NCBI GenBank assembly: GCA_015655225.1
Contig: JAATFK010000484.1
Coordinates: forward strand, 1 to 10,806
Reading direction: 5' to 3'
From: Solirubrobacterales bacterium
GTDB lineage: Bacteria > Actinomycetota > Thermoleophilia > Solirubrobacterales > Solirubrobacteraceae
DNA: 10,806 bases
The position numbers and the translations under genes were made by a program. The notes beneath the pieces were generated by a model. The model was not told the origin of the DNA, ran no database searches, and saw nothing but the letters and a program-made list of their open reading frames with translations. Shown one piece after another: positions 1-6,988 of this stretch. The first letter of the stretch is position 1; every line of letters starts with the position of its first letter.

Positions 1-1
1 C

Positions 2-1972
2 GCGACGGTCGTGATGGCACCGCCCGGCTCGCACCGCGACCCCCGCGCGCTCGCGCGCCTGATCGCCGAGGAGCGGATCGCCGTCGCGCACTTCGTGCCC
101 TCGATGCTGGCCGCGTTCCTGTCCGACCCCTCCGCCGGTGCGGCCGCGACCGCGCTTCGGCGGATCGTCTGCAGCGGCGAGGCGCTCAGCGGCCAGCTCG
201 TCGCCCGCGCGCGCGAGGTGCTCGGCGACGTCCCACTCGCGAACCTCTACGGTCCGACGGAGGCCGCGATCGACGTGACCGCCTGGGAGTGCGGCCCCGA
301 CACCGCGCCGTCGGAGCCGGTCCCGATCGGGCGGCCGGTGTGGAACACCCGCGCCTACGTCCTCGACGGGGCGCGGCGGCCCGTCCCGGTCGGCGTCACC
401 GGTGAGCTGCACCTCGCTGGCGTGCAGCTCGCGAGCGGCTACCTCAACCGCCCCGAGCTGACGGCCGACCGGTTCGTGCCCGACCCGTTCGGGCCTCCGG
501 GATCGCGGATGTACCGCACCGGCGACCTCGCGCGCTGGCGGCCGGACGGCGCGCTCCAGTTCCTCGGCCGCTCCGACGAGCAGATCAAGGTCCGCGGCGT
601 GCGCGTCGAGCCGGGCGAGATCGAGGCGACGCTCACCCGCCGCGCGGAGATCGCGCAGGCCGCCGTCGTCGCGCATCTCGACGCGAGCGGGCAGCCACGC
701 CTGACTGCCTACGTCGTGCCCGCCGCCGACGCCGCGGCGACGCTCGTGCCCGACCGGCTGCGCGCCGCGGTCGCGTCGGAGCTGCCCGACGCGATGGTGC
801 CGACCGCGGTGCTCGCGCTCGACGCCCTGCCAGTGACCGCCAACGGCAAGCTCGACCGCGCCGCGTTGCCTCGACCAGAGCTGAGCGGCGGCGGCGAGCC
901 GCCCCGGACCGCGCGCGAGGAGCTCGTGTGCGCGGCGATGGCCGACCTGCTCGAGGTCGGGGCGGTCGGCCGCGGGGACGACTTCTTCGACCTCGGGGGG
1001 CATTCACTGCTGGCCGTGCGCCTCGCGCACCGGATCGCGGCCGCGACCGGCGCCGACGTCACGATCGCCGACGTCTTCTCCGCCCCGACGCCGGCGGCGC
1101 TGGCCTCGCGGCTGGATCGCGGCGAGGCGACCGGCGGCGACGCGCTCGGCCCGCTGCTCTCGCTGCGCTCGCGCGGCAAGCGACCGGCGCTGTTCTGCGT
1201 GCACCCGGCCGGCGGGATCAGCTGGTGCTACGCCGGGCTGCTCGGCACGCTGCCCGACCGGCCCGTGCGCGGCCTCCAGGCGCGCGGCCTCGACGGCGCA
1301 CCGCCGGCCCTCAGCATCGAGGCGATGGCGGAGGAGTACGTCGAGCGGATCCGGACGGTGCAGCCCGACGGTCCCTATCACCTGCTGGGCTGGTCGATCG
1401 GCGGCGTCATCGCCCAGGCGATGGCATGCGAGCTGCAGCGGACCGGCGCCGAAGTCGGCGCGCTCGTGCTGCTCGACGCCTATCCGAGCGACCAGTGGCG
1501 CGACCTGCCGGCGCCCGACGAGGCGACCGCGCTGCACGCGCTGCTCTACATGGGCGGGCTCGACGAGGCCGCCCTCGACGGCGTCGCGCCCACGCGCGCC
1601 TCCGTGCTCGCTCTGTTGCGCGCGCACCGCAGCGCGCTGGCGAGCCTCGGCGACCGCGCGCTCTCGGCGGTCGTCGACGTCGTCGTCAACAACGCGCGAT
1701 TGATGCGCGAGCACCACCACGACCGCTTCGACGGCGACGCGCTCTTCTTCACCGCCGCCGCTCCACGCGAGCAGTCGTGGCTGACGCGCGACGCCTGGGC
1801 GCCCCACATCGCCGGCTCGATCGAGAACCACGACCTCGACTGCACGCATCCGGCGATGGTCCAGCCGGCGCGGCTGTCCGTGATCGGCTCGACGATCGCT
1901 CGCCACCTCGACGCGATCGAGGAGCGACTCGGTCGCCCCCGGCTCGGAGCGCGCGATGGACCCGCCCGCTGA
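2..1972 (+). CDS. Nonribosomal peptide synthetase, C-terminal A-T-TE part (EntF/DhbF-like, serine-activating), 5' truncated by window
   Basis: Seen: the frame is open from base 2, so the gene begins upstream of the window. Adenylation core motifs are present: NLYGPTE (242-262), the YRTGDL and GRSDEQIKVRG blocks (about 510-600) and TANGK (836-850). A carrier domain follows with LGGHSL (992-1009); Ser 1004-1006 is the phosphopantetheine site. Then comes a type I thioesterase with GWSIGG, nucleophile Ser 1394-1396, Asp 1475-1477 exactly 27 residues later as in surfactin thioesterase, and His 1847-1849. Specificity residues aligned to GrsA 278, 299, 301, 322, 330, 331 and 517 read H, V, S, L, I, D, K. 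Known: serine domains such as EntF read DVWHFSLVDK. Inference: the protein activates L-serine, accepts 2,3-dihydroxybenzoyl groups through an upstream condensation domain, and releases an oligomeric serine ester. The first three code residues lie outside the window. The 3' end overlaps the PPTase gene by 17 bases. Function is confident; the exact product is not. Confidence 0.95.
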   Translation, partial: ATVVMAPPGSHRDPRALARLIAEERIAVAHFVPSMLAAFLSDPSAGAAATALRRIVCSGEALSGQLVARAREVLGDVPLANLYGPTEAAIDVTAWECGPDTAPSEPVPIGRPVWNTRAYVLDGARRPVPVGVTGELHLAGVQLASGYLNRPELTADRFVPDPFGPPGSRMYRTGDLARWRPDGALQFLGRSDEQIKVRGVRVEPGEIEATLTRRAEIAQAAVVAHLDASGQPRLTAYVVPAADAAATLVPDRLRAAVASELPDAMVPTAVLALDALPVTANGKLDRAALPRPELSGGGEPPRTAREELVCAAMADLLEVGAVGRGDDFFDLGGHSLLAVRLAHRIAAATGADVTIADVFSAPTPAALASRLDRGEATGGDALGPLLSLRSRGKRPALFCVHPAGGISWCYAGLLGTLPDRPVRGLQARGLDGAPPALSIEAMAEEYVERIRTVQPDGPYHLLGWSIGGVIAQAMACELQRTGAEVGALVLLDAYPSDQWRDLPAPDEATALHALLYMGGLDEAALDGVAPTRASVLALLRAHRSALASLGDRALSAVVDVVVNNARLMREHHHDRFDGDALFFTAAAPREQSWLTRDAWAPHIAGSIENHDLDCTHPAMVQPARLSVIGSTIARHLDAIEERLGRPRLGARDGPAR

Positions 1973-2723
1973 GCCGACGCCGCCGGATCCGCGGGGACGC
2001 GCCGAGGTCTGGCACTGCCGTGCCGACGCGCTCGCGCCGGCGCGGGCGCTCGCGCTCGCCGAGCGCTGGTGCTCGCCTGCCGAGCTCGCCCGGATCGCCC
2101 GCTTGCGTCGGCCGGCCGATCGGCACCGGCGCTGCCTCGCGCTGCTGCTGACGCGTCGCGCGCTGCGCCTCCGGACCGGCGTGGGGGAGGCCGACCTGCG
2201 ACTCACGGCTGACCACCAGGGGCGCCCGCGCGTCGAGGGCGCCGGGGCGGACGTCGACTTCAACCTCAGCCATACGGGCGTATGGGTCGCGGTCGCGATC
2301 GTCGGGGACGGCGCGCGCGTGGGCATCGACGTCGAGTCGCTGGACGCGATCGGGGACGGCGACGCGCTGCTCGGCGCCTTCGCGCCACGGGAGCGCGCGG
2401 CGCTGAGCGAGCTGTCGCTGCCCGCCCGCCGTCACGCGATCCTGCGCCTCTGGACGCTCAAGGAGGCCTGGGTCAAGGCGGACGGCGCCGGGCTCCGGCT
2501 CCCGCTCGACAGCTTCGTGGTGATGCTCGCCGACGCCTTCGGCATGGAGGCGGTCCAGCCGCCGGCCGGCGAGCGCGCGGCCGACTGGACGCTCGGCGAG
2601 CTGCGACCCGACCCGACGACCGCGCTGGCGCTCGCGGTTCGCGCGCGCGGCCCGATCGCGTGGCACGCCCACCCATCCGGCTTCCCGGCCGCCGACGGCC
2701 CCGGGCTCGGCGCTTCCCGCTAG
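1956..2723 (+). CDS. Sfp/EntD-type 4'-phosphopantetheinyl transferase
   Basis: A 255-residue protein of the Sfp superfamily. It transfers phosphopantetheine from coenzyme A to carrier-domain serines, activating the NRPS and aryl carrier proteins. Seen: the family signature blocks NLSHTG (about residues 105-110), GIDVES (about 125-130, Mg-binding acidic residues) and LWTLKEAWVKADGAGL (about 168-183, the WxxKEA block). Length is typical for this type (about 220-260). The ATG at 1956 is preceded by GGAG at good spacing (1946-1949). It lies inside the last codons of the NRPS, so the two are translationally coupled. This makes it very probably the dedicated activator of the siderophore synthetase. 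It ends tail to tail with the isochorismatase gene, and the two TAG stops share the tetramer CTAG. A housekeeping role in other pathways cannot be excluded. Confidence 0.94.
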   Translation: MDPPAEPTPPDPRGRAEVWHCRADALAPARALALAERWCSPAELARIARLRRPADRHRRCLALLLTRRALRLRTGVGEADLRLTADHQGRPRVEGAGADVDFNLSHTGVWVAVAIVGDGARVGIDVESLDAIGDGDALLGAFAPRERAALSELSLPARRHAILRLWTLKEAWVKADGAGLRLPLDSFVVMLADAFGMEAVQPPAGERAADWTLGELRPDPTTALALAVRARGPIAWHAHPSGFPAADGPGLGASR

Positions 2724-3358
2724 GCGAGCTCGAGCTCGCCGAGGGCGTCGGCGGTCGACAGGACGCGCCCGCAGCGCCCCGCCACCCAGCCGAGCGCGGC
2801 CTCGTGGTCGGCGCGGGAGAAGTCCGCGACGCCGTCGCTGAGGAAGAACGGCTGGATGTCGCGCTGGAACGCCTCGCATGCCGTCGTCTGGCAGCCGATG
2901 TGGGCGTAGACCCCGGTCACCAGCAGCTGATCGCGCCCGGCGCTGCGCATGCGCTGCTCCAGGTCGGTCCGCTGGAACGCGCTGTAGCGCCACTTCGTCA
3001 AGACGACGTCCGCGAAGGACGGCTCGAGCTCGCTCACGATCGCCGTCTGCTCCGGGGCGTCGCCCAGGCCGGGGCCCCAGAAGTCGCTCAGCAGCGCCCG
3101 CTCCGAGGGCGCCTGCGCGCCCGGCTGCGCGGTGTAGACGACGGGGATGCCGAGCGTCGTCGCGCGCCGGCGCAGCGCGACGATGTTCGCCAGCGCCGTC
3201 TCGAGCGGCTGCCCACCCGCGAACGGGGCGAGGAAGTAGCGCTGCATGTCGTGCACGAGCAGCACCGCGCGCGCCGGGTCGAGTCGCCAGCGGACGCGAC
3301 CGGCGGGCAGCTCGCCGTTCGTCGGCAGCGTGTAGGACGCGATGGTGGGCAAGCTCAC
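2720..3358 (-). CDS. dhbB: Isochorismatase (2,3-dihydro-2,3-dihydroxybenzoate synthase), stand-alone, no aryl carrier domain
   Basis: Hydrolyses isochorismate to 2,3-dihydro-2,3-dihydroxybenzoate and pyruvate in the cytoplasm, the second step of the DHB branch. Seen: 212 residues with an EntB-like start (SLPTIASYTLP), catalytic Asp37 in LLVHDMQRYF, Lys122 in LTKWRYSAF, and TGVYAHIGCQTTA around residues 148-160, close to the EntB sequence. The GTG start at 3358 overlaps the upstream dhbC stop (GTGA) and has AGAGG just upstream on its strand. EntB and DhbB are usually about 285-310 residues because a C-terminal aryl carrier domain follows. Here the protein ends right after the hydrolase domain, so the carrier must be encoded elsewhere. 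Last gene of the four-gene operon. Confidence 0.94.
   Translation of the reverse strand: MSLPTIASYTLPTNGELPAGRVRWRLDPARAVLLVHDMQRYFLAPFAGGQPLETALANIVALRRRATTLGIPVVYTAQPGAQAPSERALLSDFWGPGLGDAPEQTAIVSELEPSFADVVLTKWRYSAFQRTDLEQRMRSAGRDQLLVTGVYAHIGCQTTACEAFQRDIQPFFLSDGVADFSRADHEAALGWVAGRCGRVLSTADALGELELA
2723..2740. terminator. Perfect 18-bp palindrome at the convergent gene junction; possible bidirectional terminator
   Basis: The sequence GGCGAGCTCGAGCTCGCC is an exact palindrome. It begins with the last base of the PPTase stop codon and encodes the last six residues (GELELA) of the isochorismatase on the other strand. As RNA it can fold from either strand into a 7-bp GC-rich stem with a 4-nt loop. 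There is no U-tract on either side, so it is not a classical intrinsic terminator. Its position between two convergent operons suggests a transcription end or a block to read-through, but it may simply reflect a repeated Glu-Leu coding pattern. Confidence 0.35.
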
Positions 3359-4560
3359 GATGGGACCTCTCTCGTCTGCGGGTCGTCGGCGCCGACCGCG
3401 GTCAGCAGGGTGCGGAACTTGGCGGCGGTCTCGGCCAGCTCGGCGGCCGGTCGCGAGCCGGCGACGATGCCGGCGCCGGCGAACAGGCGCATGCTCGTGC
3501 CGGCGATCTCCGCGCAGCGGATCGCGACCGCCCACTCTCCGTCGCCGTGTGCGTCGCACCAGCCGACCGCGCCGGCGTAGTAGCCGCGGTCGAACGGCTC
3601 GAGCTCGTCGATCGCGCGCCGCGCCAGCTCGTCGGGCACGCCGCAGACGGCCGGGGTCGGGTGCAGGACGGCGGCAAGCTCCAGCGCCGAGGCCGGAGTG
3701 CGCAGGGGGCCCGTGATCCGCGTCGCGAGGTGCCACATCGTCGGCGTCGAGAGCAGCTCGGGCCGGCTCGGCACCGCGAGCGGATCGCAGAACGGCGCGA
3801 GAGCCCGCGCGACGGCCGTCACGACGAACGCGTGCTCGTGGCGGTCCTTTCCGGACGCGTCGAGCCTCGCGGCGCGCTGCCGGTCGACCTCTGGATCGGC
3901 GTCGCGCGCGGCCGAGCCGGCCAGCGGCCGGCTCTGCACGATGCTCCCGGTGTGCGCCACGAGCAGCTCGGGGCTCGCGCCGACGAGCGTGCGGCGCTCC
4001 CCGTCGGTGGGGAGGTCGACCGCGAAGGCGTAGGCGTGCGGGTCGCGTCGCGCGAGGCGCGTCAGCACGAGCGCGGGGTCGACGCGCTCGCGTCCGGTCA
4101 GCAGGAGGGTCCGCGCCAGCACCGCCTTCTCGAGCGTGCCCGCGTCGATGCGGCGCAGCAGCTCCTCGACCGCGCGCTCGTAGTCCGCGGCGGCCGGGAC
4201 GGCGCGGATCGACCAGTCGGCGCTGGCCGCGGGCACCGGCGCGGCCGCGAGCGCCGGTCCGCGTCGTACCGAGCGCGGTACGACCAGGTGTGCCGGCGCG
4301 TCGCGCCTGAACGGCAGCGCGCCGACGACGATCGGATCGGCGATGCCGGCTGCCTTCGCGCTCCTCAGCGCCGCGTCGACACGGGCGGCCAGTCCGGACG
4401 GCGAGCCGACCGCCGTCACGTGGGCGTGGATCCCCTCTGCCAGGAGGCTCCCGTCGGGAGAGGCGAAGAGGAACGCGCCGGGACGGTAGTCGTCGAGCAG
4501 GTCTGCGCGACGCGGTGCGTCGACTGTCGCGCGCGCCTCGGTGAGCGGCTGGCTGCTCAT
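3355..4560 (-). CDS. dhbC: Isochorismate synthase (EntC/DhbC family)
   Basis: Converts chorismate to isochorismate, committing it to DHB and siderophore synthesis. Seen: 401 residues, the normal length, with the whole chorismate-binding fold: LEKAVLAR with presumed general base Lys145; GASPELL with Glu198; SRPLAGSAAR (210-219); KDRHEH (238-243, Mg-binding Glu242); STPTMWHLAT (271-280); LHPTPAVCGVP (299-309); YYAGAVGWCDAHGDGEW (327-343); and the AGAGIV...ETAAKFRTLL end (361-386). The KDRHEH and STPTMWHL blocks point to a DHB-pathway synthase rather than menaquinone MenF or a salicylate synthase. The ATG at 4560 overlaps the dhbA stop as ATGA, and the 3' end overlaps the isochorismatase start as GTGA, so expression should be coupled on both sides. 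Very secure call. Confidence 0.96.
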   Translation of the reverse strand: MSSQPLTEARATVDAPRRADLLDDYRPGAFLFASPDGSLLAEGIHAHVTAVGSPSGLAARVDAALRSAKAAGIADPIVVGALPFRRDAPAHLVVPRSVRRGPALAAAPVPAASADWSIRAVPAAADYERAVEELLRRIDAGTLEKAVLARTLLLTGRERVDPALVLTRLARRDPHAYAFAVDLPTDGERRTLVGASPELLVAHTGSIVQSRPLAGSAARDADPEVDRQRAARLDASGKDRHEHAFVVTAVARALAPFCDPLAVPSRPELLSTPTMWHLATRITGPLRTPASALELAAVLHPTPAVCGVPDELARRAIDELEPFDRGYYAGAVGWCDAHGDGEWAVAIRCAEIAGTSMRLFAGAGIVAGSRPAAELAETAAKFRTLLTAVGADDPQTREVPS

Positions 4561-5330
4561 GCCCGCAGCGTGGCCCCGCCGTCCACGTAGAGGTTCTGCA
4601 TCGTGATGTGCGCGGCGCGCTCGGAGGCGAGGAAGCAGACCGCGTCGGCGATGTCGGCCGGCCGCGCCAGCCGTCCCAGCGGGATGCCGACGCGGTAGCT
4701 GTCGAGGTCGCCGCGAATGACGGCCTCGGCGCCGCCGTCGTCGGCGGGGTCGGGCCACAGCGCGCGCTGCATCGGCGTGTCCGTCGAGCCGGGGGAGACG
4801 ACGTTGCAGCGGATCCCGTCGGCGGCGAGCTCGAGCCCGAGGCAGAGCGTGAACTGGACCGCGGCGGCCTTCGAGGCGGCATAGGCGGCCATCCGCGTCC
4901 GCGGCACGCCGGCCGCGTTCGAGGCGACGGTCACGATCGCGCCGGCACGGCGCGCGACCATCCGCCGGGCGACGGCGCGGGCGGTCACGAAGACGCCGGT
5001 CGCGTTGACCGCCAGGGTGCGCTGCCAGTCCTCGTCGCTCAGCTCCAGGACGGGCGCCGGACGCAGGATCCCGGCGACGTTGACGAGCGTCGTGATCGGT
5101 CCGAGCGTCCGCTCGGCGCCGTCGACCGCGGCCTCGACCGTGCCGCTGTCGCTGACGTCGGCCGGGTAGGTGGCGATCCGCGGCTCGTGCGCCGCCATCT
5201 CGGCGAGCGCGTCGCCGTCGACGTCGAGCGCGGCGACGTGGGCGCCCTGCCTGGCGAATGCCGTGGCGACCGCAGCGCCGATGCCGCGGCCGGCGCCGGT
5301 CACGAGGACGACCTCGGGAGCGTCGCTCAT
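4557..5330 (-). CDS. dhbA: 2,3-dihydro-2,3-dihydroxybenzoate dehydrogenase (EntA/DhbA family SDR)
   Basis: Oxidises 2,3-dihydro-2,3-dihydroxybenzoate to 2,3-dihydroxybenzoate with NAD+. Seen: 257 residues, a classical SDR with TGAGRGIG (11-18), LVNVAGILR (82-90), Asn109, Ser137, Tyr150 and Lys154. Family-specific stretches separate it from generic SDRs: [12 protein letters not shown] (133-144), [10 protein letters not shown] (147-156), [14 protein letters not shown] (175-188) and [15 protein letters not shown] (241-255) are all DhbA/EntA hallmarks. The ATG at 5330 overlaps the halogenase stop as ATGA, and its own stop overlaps the dhbC start in the same way. It lies between the halogenase and the isochorismate synthase, so its product DHB is an obvious candidate substrate, free or carrier-bound, for the halogenase. 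Confidence 0.96.
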   Translation of the reverse strand: MSDAPEVVLVTGAGRGIGAAVATAFARQGAHVAALDVDGDALAEMAAHEPRIATYPADVSDSGTVEAAVDGAERTLGPITTLVNVAGILRPAPVLELSDEDWQRTLAVNATGVFVTARAVARRMVARRAGAIVTVASNAAGVPRTRMAAYAASKAAAVQFTLCLGLELAADGIRCNVVSPGSTDTPMQRALWPDPADDGGAEAVIRGDLDSYRVGIPLGRLARPADIADAVCFLASERAAHITMQNLYVDGGATLRA

Positions 5331-6841
5331 CGCTCTGCCAGCGCCCAGTGCCGGCCGTCGGCGGAGGGCACGAGGCCGTCCTCGAGCAGCGGCCCCTCGG
5401 CGCCGGCGATCTTCCCGGGGGAGCCGTGGGCCTGCACCTGGTTCATCTCGGCCATCACGTCGCGGACGACCGGCGTGCCGAAGAGCGACATCATCCGCTG
5501 GCCCGAGGCGGTCCGCATCGAGCCGGTCTCCTGCACCGCGACCTCCAGGCTGCGCGCGGAGGCGGTGAAGCGCTCGACGATCTCGTCGGAGGGGTTGAGC
5601 GCGGTCTCGCCCGAGGCGACGCCGGCCACGAGCGTGCTGAAGCCCTCGAGGTCGGTCATCGAGAGGTTCGCGACCTTGCGCGCCTTCCAGAAGTACGAGC
5701 TCTCGTCCTGCTGCATCTCGTAGAACGACGCGAGGAACTCGTAGAAGACGCCGTACTCGCGGCGGTAGCGGCCCTCGAACTCGGTGAACGCCGTCGGCTC
5801 GTCGAGGCGGCCGTCGAGGACGCTGTTGATCGAGCGCGCGGCCAGCAGCCCGCTGTAGGTGGCGAGGTGGACGCCGGTTGAGAAGACCGGGTCGACGAAG
5901 CAGGCGGCGTCGCCGACGAGCACCATCCCGGGACGCCAGAAGGCGTCGTTGGCATACGAGTAGTCCTTGCGGATCCGGATCTCGCCGTACATGCCCTCGG
6001 TCACGCGCTCGGCGTCGGCGAGCATGTCGGCGACGATCGCGCAGCGGTCGATCAGTGCCATCAGAACCTGCTCGCGGCTGCCCCCGTTCAGGAGGGGGCT
6101 CTCGGCGTCGACGACCGCGCCGACGCTGGTCAGCTCGGCGCTCAGCGGGATGTACCAGAACCAGCCCTCGTCGAAGGCCGCGCAGAGGATGTTGCCGGCG
6201 TCGGGCTCGGGCAGTCGCTTGCCGCCCGTGAAGTAGCCGAAGAGCGCGCGGTTCTGGAAGAACTCCGAGTAGAGGCGCTCCCTGCCGACGTGCTTGTAGA
6301 GCGCGCCGCGGTTGCCGGAGGCGTCGACGACGTAGCGCGCTCGCAGCTCGTGCTCGCCGCCGTCCTCGTCGCGGTAGCGCACGCCGTTGACCCGCTCGGC
6401 GTCCGCGACGATGTCGAGGACCTGGCAGCGCTCGCGCACCTCGACGCCCTTGCGGCGGGCGTTGTCGAGCAGGATCTGGTCGAATCTCGCTCGCTCGACC
6501 TGATAGGCGAACGAGGTCGGTCCCGAGAGCTCCGGCGAGAACGCGAAGAGGAAGTTCCACGGCTCCGGGCTCGTGCCCCAGCGGAAGCTGCCGCCCCGCT
6601 TACGCATGAACGAGGCCGCCTCGAGCTGCTCGGAGACGCCCAGCAGCCGGCAGATGCCGTGCACCGTCGCCGGCAGCAGCGACTCGCCGATCTGGTACCG
6701 AGGGAACGCCTCGCGCTCCAGCAGCAGCACGCGGTGTCCCTCCATCGCGGTCAGGGTCGCCGCGGTCGAGCCGGCGGGGCCGCCTCCGACGACCACGACG
6801 TCGACTTCCATGGCGGGCTCGAGGCGTGCGGCGTGCTCCAT
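5327..6841 (-). CDS. Flavin-dependent halogenase (FADH2-dependent, phenolic/carrier-bound substrate type)
   Basis: Seen: 504 residues with the FAD-binding GGGPAGS (19-25), IGESLLP (51-57), the halogenase WxWxIP signature as WFWYIP (227-232), GDAA (310-313), and FVDPVFSTG (315-323), which matches the Fx.Px.Sx.G signature of the halogenase group containing CmlS and CndH. Lys81 in FMRKRGGSFRWG is the best candidate for the catalytic lysine that forms the haloamine. Known: such enzymes use FADH2, O2 and halide and need a flavin reductase; none is visible here. The ATG at 6841 was chosen because AGGAG lies 8-12 bases upstream; the in-frame ATG at 6811 lacks a ribosome site. First gene of the operon with dhbA, dhbC and dhbB, so the inferred substrate is 2,3-dihydroxybenzoate, free or on a carrier. 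Halogenation site and halide cannot be read from sequence. A non-halogenating relative is less likely given the intact WxWxIP. Confidence 0.9.
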   Translation of the reverse strand: MEHAARLEPAMEVDVVVVGGGPAGSTAATLTAMEGHRVLLLEREAFPRYQIGESLLPATVHGICRLLGVSEQLEAASFMRKRGGSFRWGTSPEPWNFLFAFSPELSGPTSFAYQVERARFDQILLDNARRKGVEVRERCQVLDIVADAERVNGVRYRDEDGGEHELRARYVVDASGNRGALYKHVGRERLYSEFFQNRALFGYFTGGKRLPEPDAGNILCAAFDEGWFWYIPLSAELTSVGAVVDAESPLLNGGSREQVLMALIDRCAIVADMLADAERVTEGMYGEIRIRKDYSYANDAFWRPGMVLVGDAACFVDPVFSTGVHLATYSGLLAARSINSVLDGRLDEPTAFTEFEGRYRREYGVFYEFLASFYEMQQDESSYFWKARKVANLSMTDLEGFSTLVAGVASGETALNPSDEIVERFTASARSLEVAVQETGSMRTASGQRMMSLFGTPVVRDVMAEMNQVQAHGSPGKIAGAEGPLLEDGLVPSADGRHWALAER

Positions 6842-6864
6842 CGGTCCGGCTCCTGTTCGGCGCG

Positions 6865-6897
6865 GCTGACGGCGGAGCCAGGCTCCGCCGCGTCAGC
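6865..6897 (-). promoter_or_regulatory. Long GC-rich hairpin in the leader of the halogenase-dhb operon
   Basis: Arms GCTGAC (6865-6870) and GTCAGC (6892-6897) enclose GGCGGAGCC (6871-6879) and GGCTCCGCC (6881-6889), one base apart. A 2-base bulge lies at 6890-6891. In RNA this is a stem of about 13 pairs with a 5-nt loop. It lies between the putative operator (6921-6936) and the ribosome site (6850-6855), so it should be in the untranslated leader. There is no U-tract after it on the minus strand, so a simple terminator is unlikely. It could stabilise the mRNA, attenuate, or bind a regulator; function unknown. Confidence 0.5.
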
Positions 6898-6920
6898 TTC
6901 GGAAGGGGATAAAGGCACCT

Positions 6921-6936
6921 GTTAGGGTGCCCTTAT
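6921..6936 (-). promoter_or_regulatory. Iron-box-like operator upstream of the halogenase-dhb operon
   Basis: The + strand reads GTTAGGGTGCCCTTAT, an imperfect inverted repeat around a 2-base centre, in an AT-rich patch 80 bases before the halogenase start. It shares 13 of 16 bases with the perfect repeat before the AraC gene when that one is read on the minus strand. Known: DtxR/IdeR-type iron repressors bind sites like TTAGGTTAGGCTAACCTAA. The site here keeps TTAGG...CCT(T/A)A arms but with a shorter 4-base spacing, so assignment to an iron repressor is inference. It could instead be a site for the neighbouring AraC protein. No clear -10 or -35 pair was found. Confidence 0.6.
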
Positions 6937-6988
6937 TCACCGTACCGACGGGGCGTTCCGGGATCGGTCAATCTCTGTCGCGGACCGG

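Noticed and set aside
928..2151. Long + strand frame over the NRPS carrier and thioesterase region
   Set aside because: Low-complexity Arg/Ala product, out of frame with the NRPS, which has intact motifs.
2878..4590. 570-residue open frame on the + strand
   Set aside because: Arg/Ala/Gly-rich shadow of dhbC and dhbB on the other strand; no domain, and the opposite-strand proteins have full sets of conserved motifs.
2720..4882. Single 720-residue minus-strand frame ending as the isochorismatase
   Set aside because: Only its last 212 residues are homologous to anything; the rest is antisense-like or out of frame with dhbC and dhbA. The true start is GTG 3358.
4557..6560. 667-residue minus-strand frame containing dhbA
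   Set aside because: The N-terminal 400 residues are the wrong frame of the halogenase; dhbA starts at ATG 5330.
6943..6971. TTGACC (minus strand, 6966-6971) with TACGGT as -35/-10 promoter of the halogenase operon
   Set aside because: The spacing of 21 bases is too long and the -10 match is poor; not strong enough to report as a promoter.
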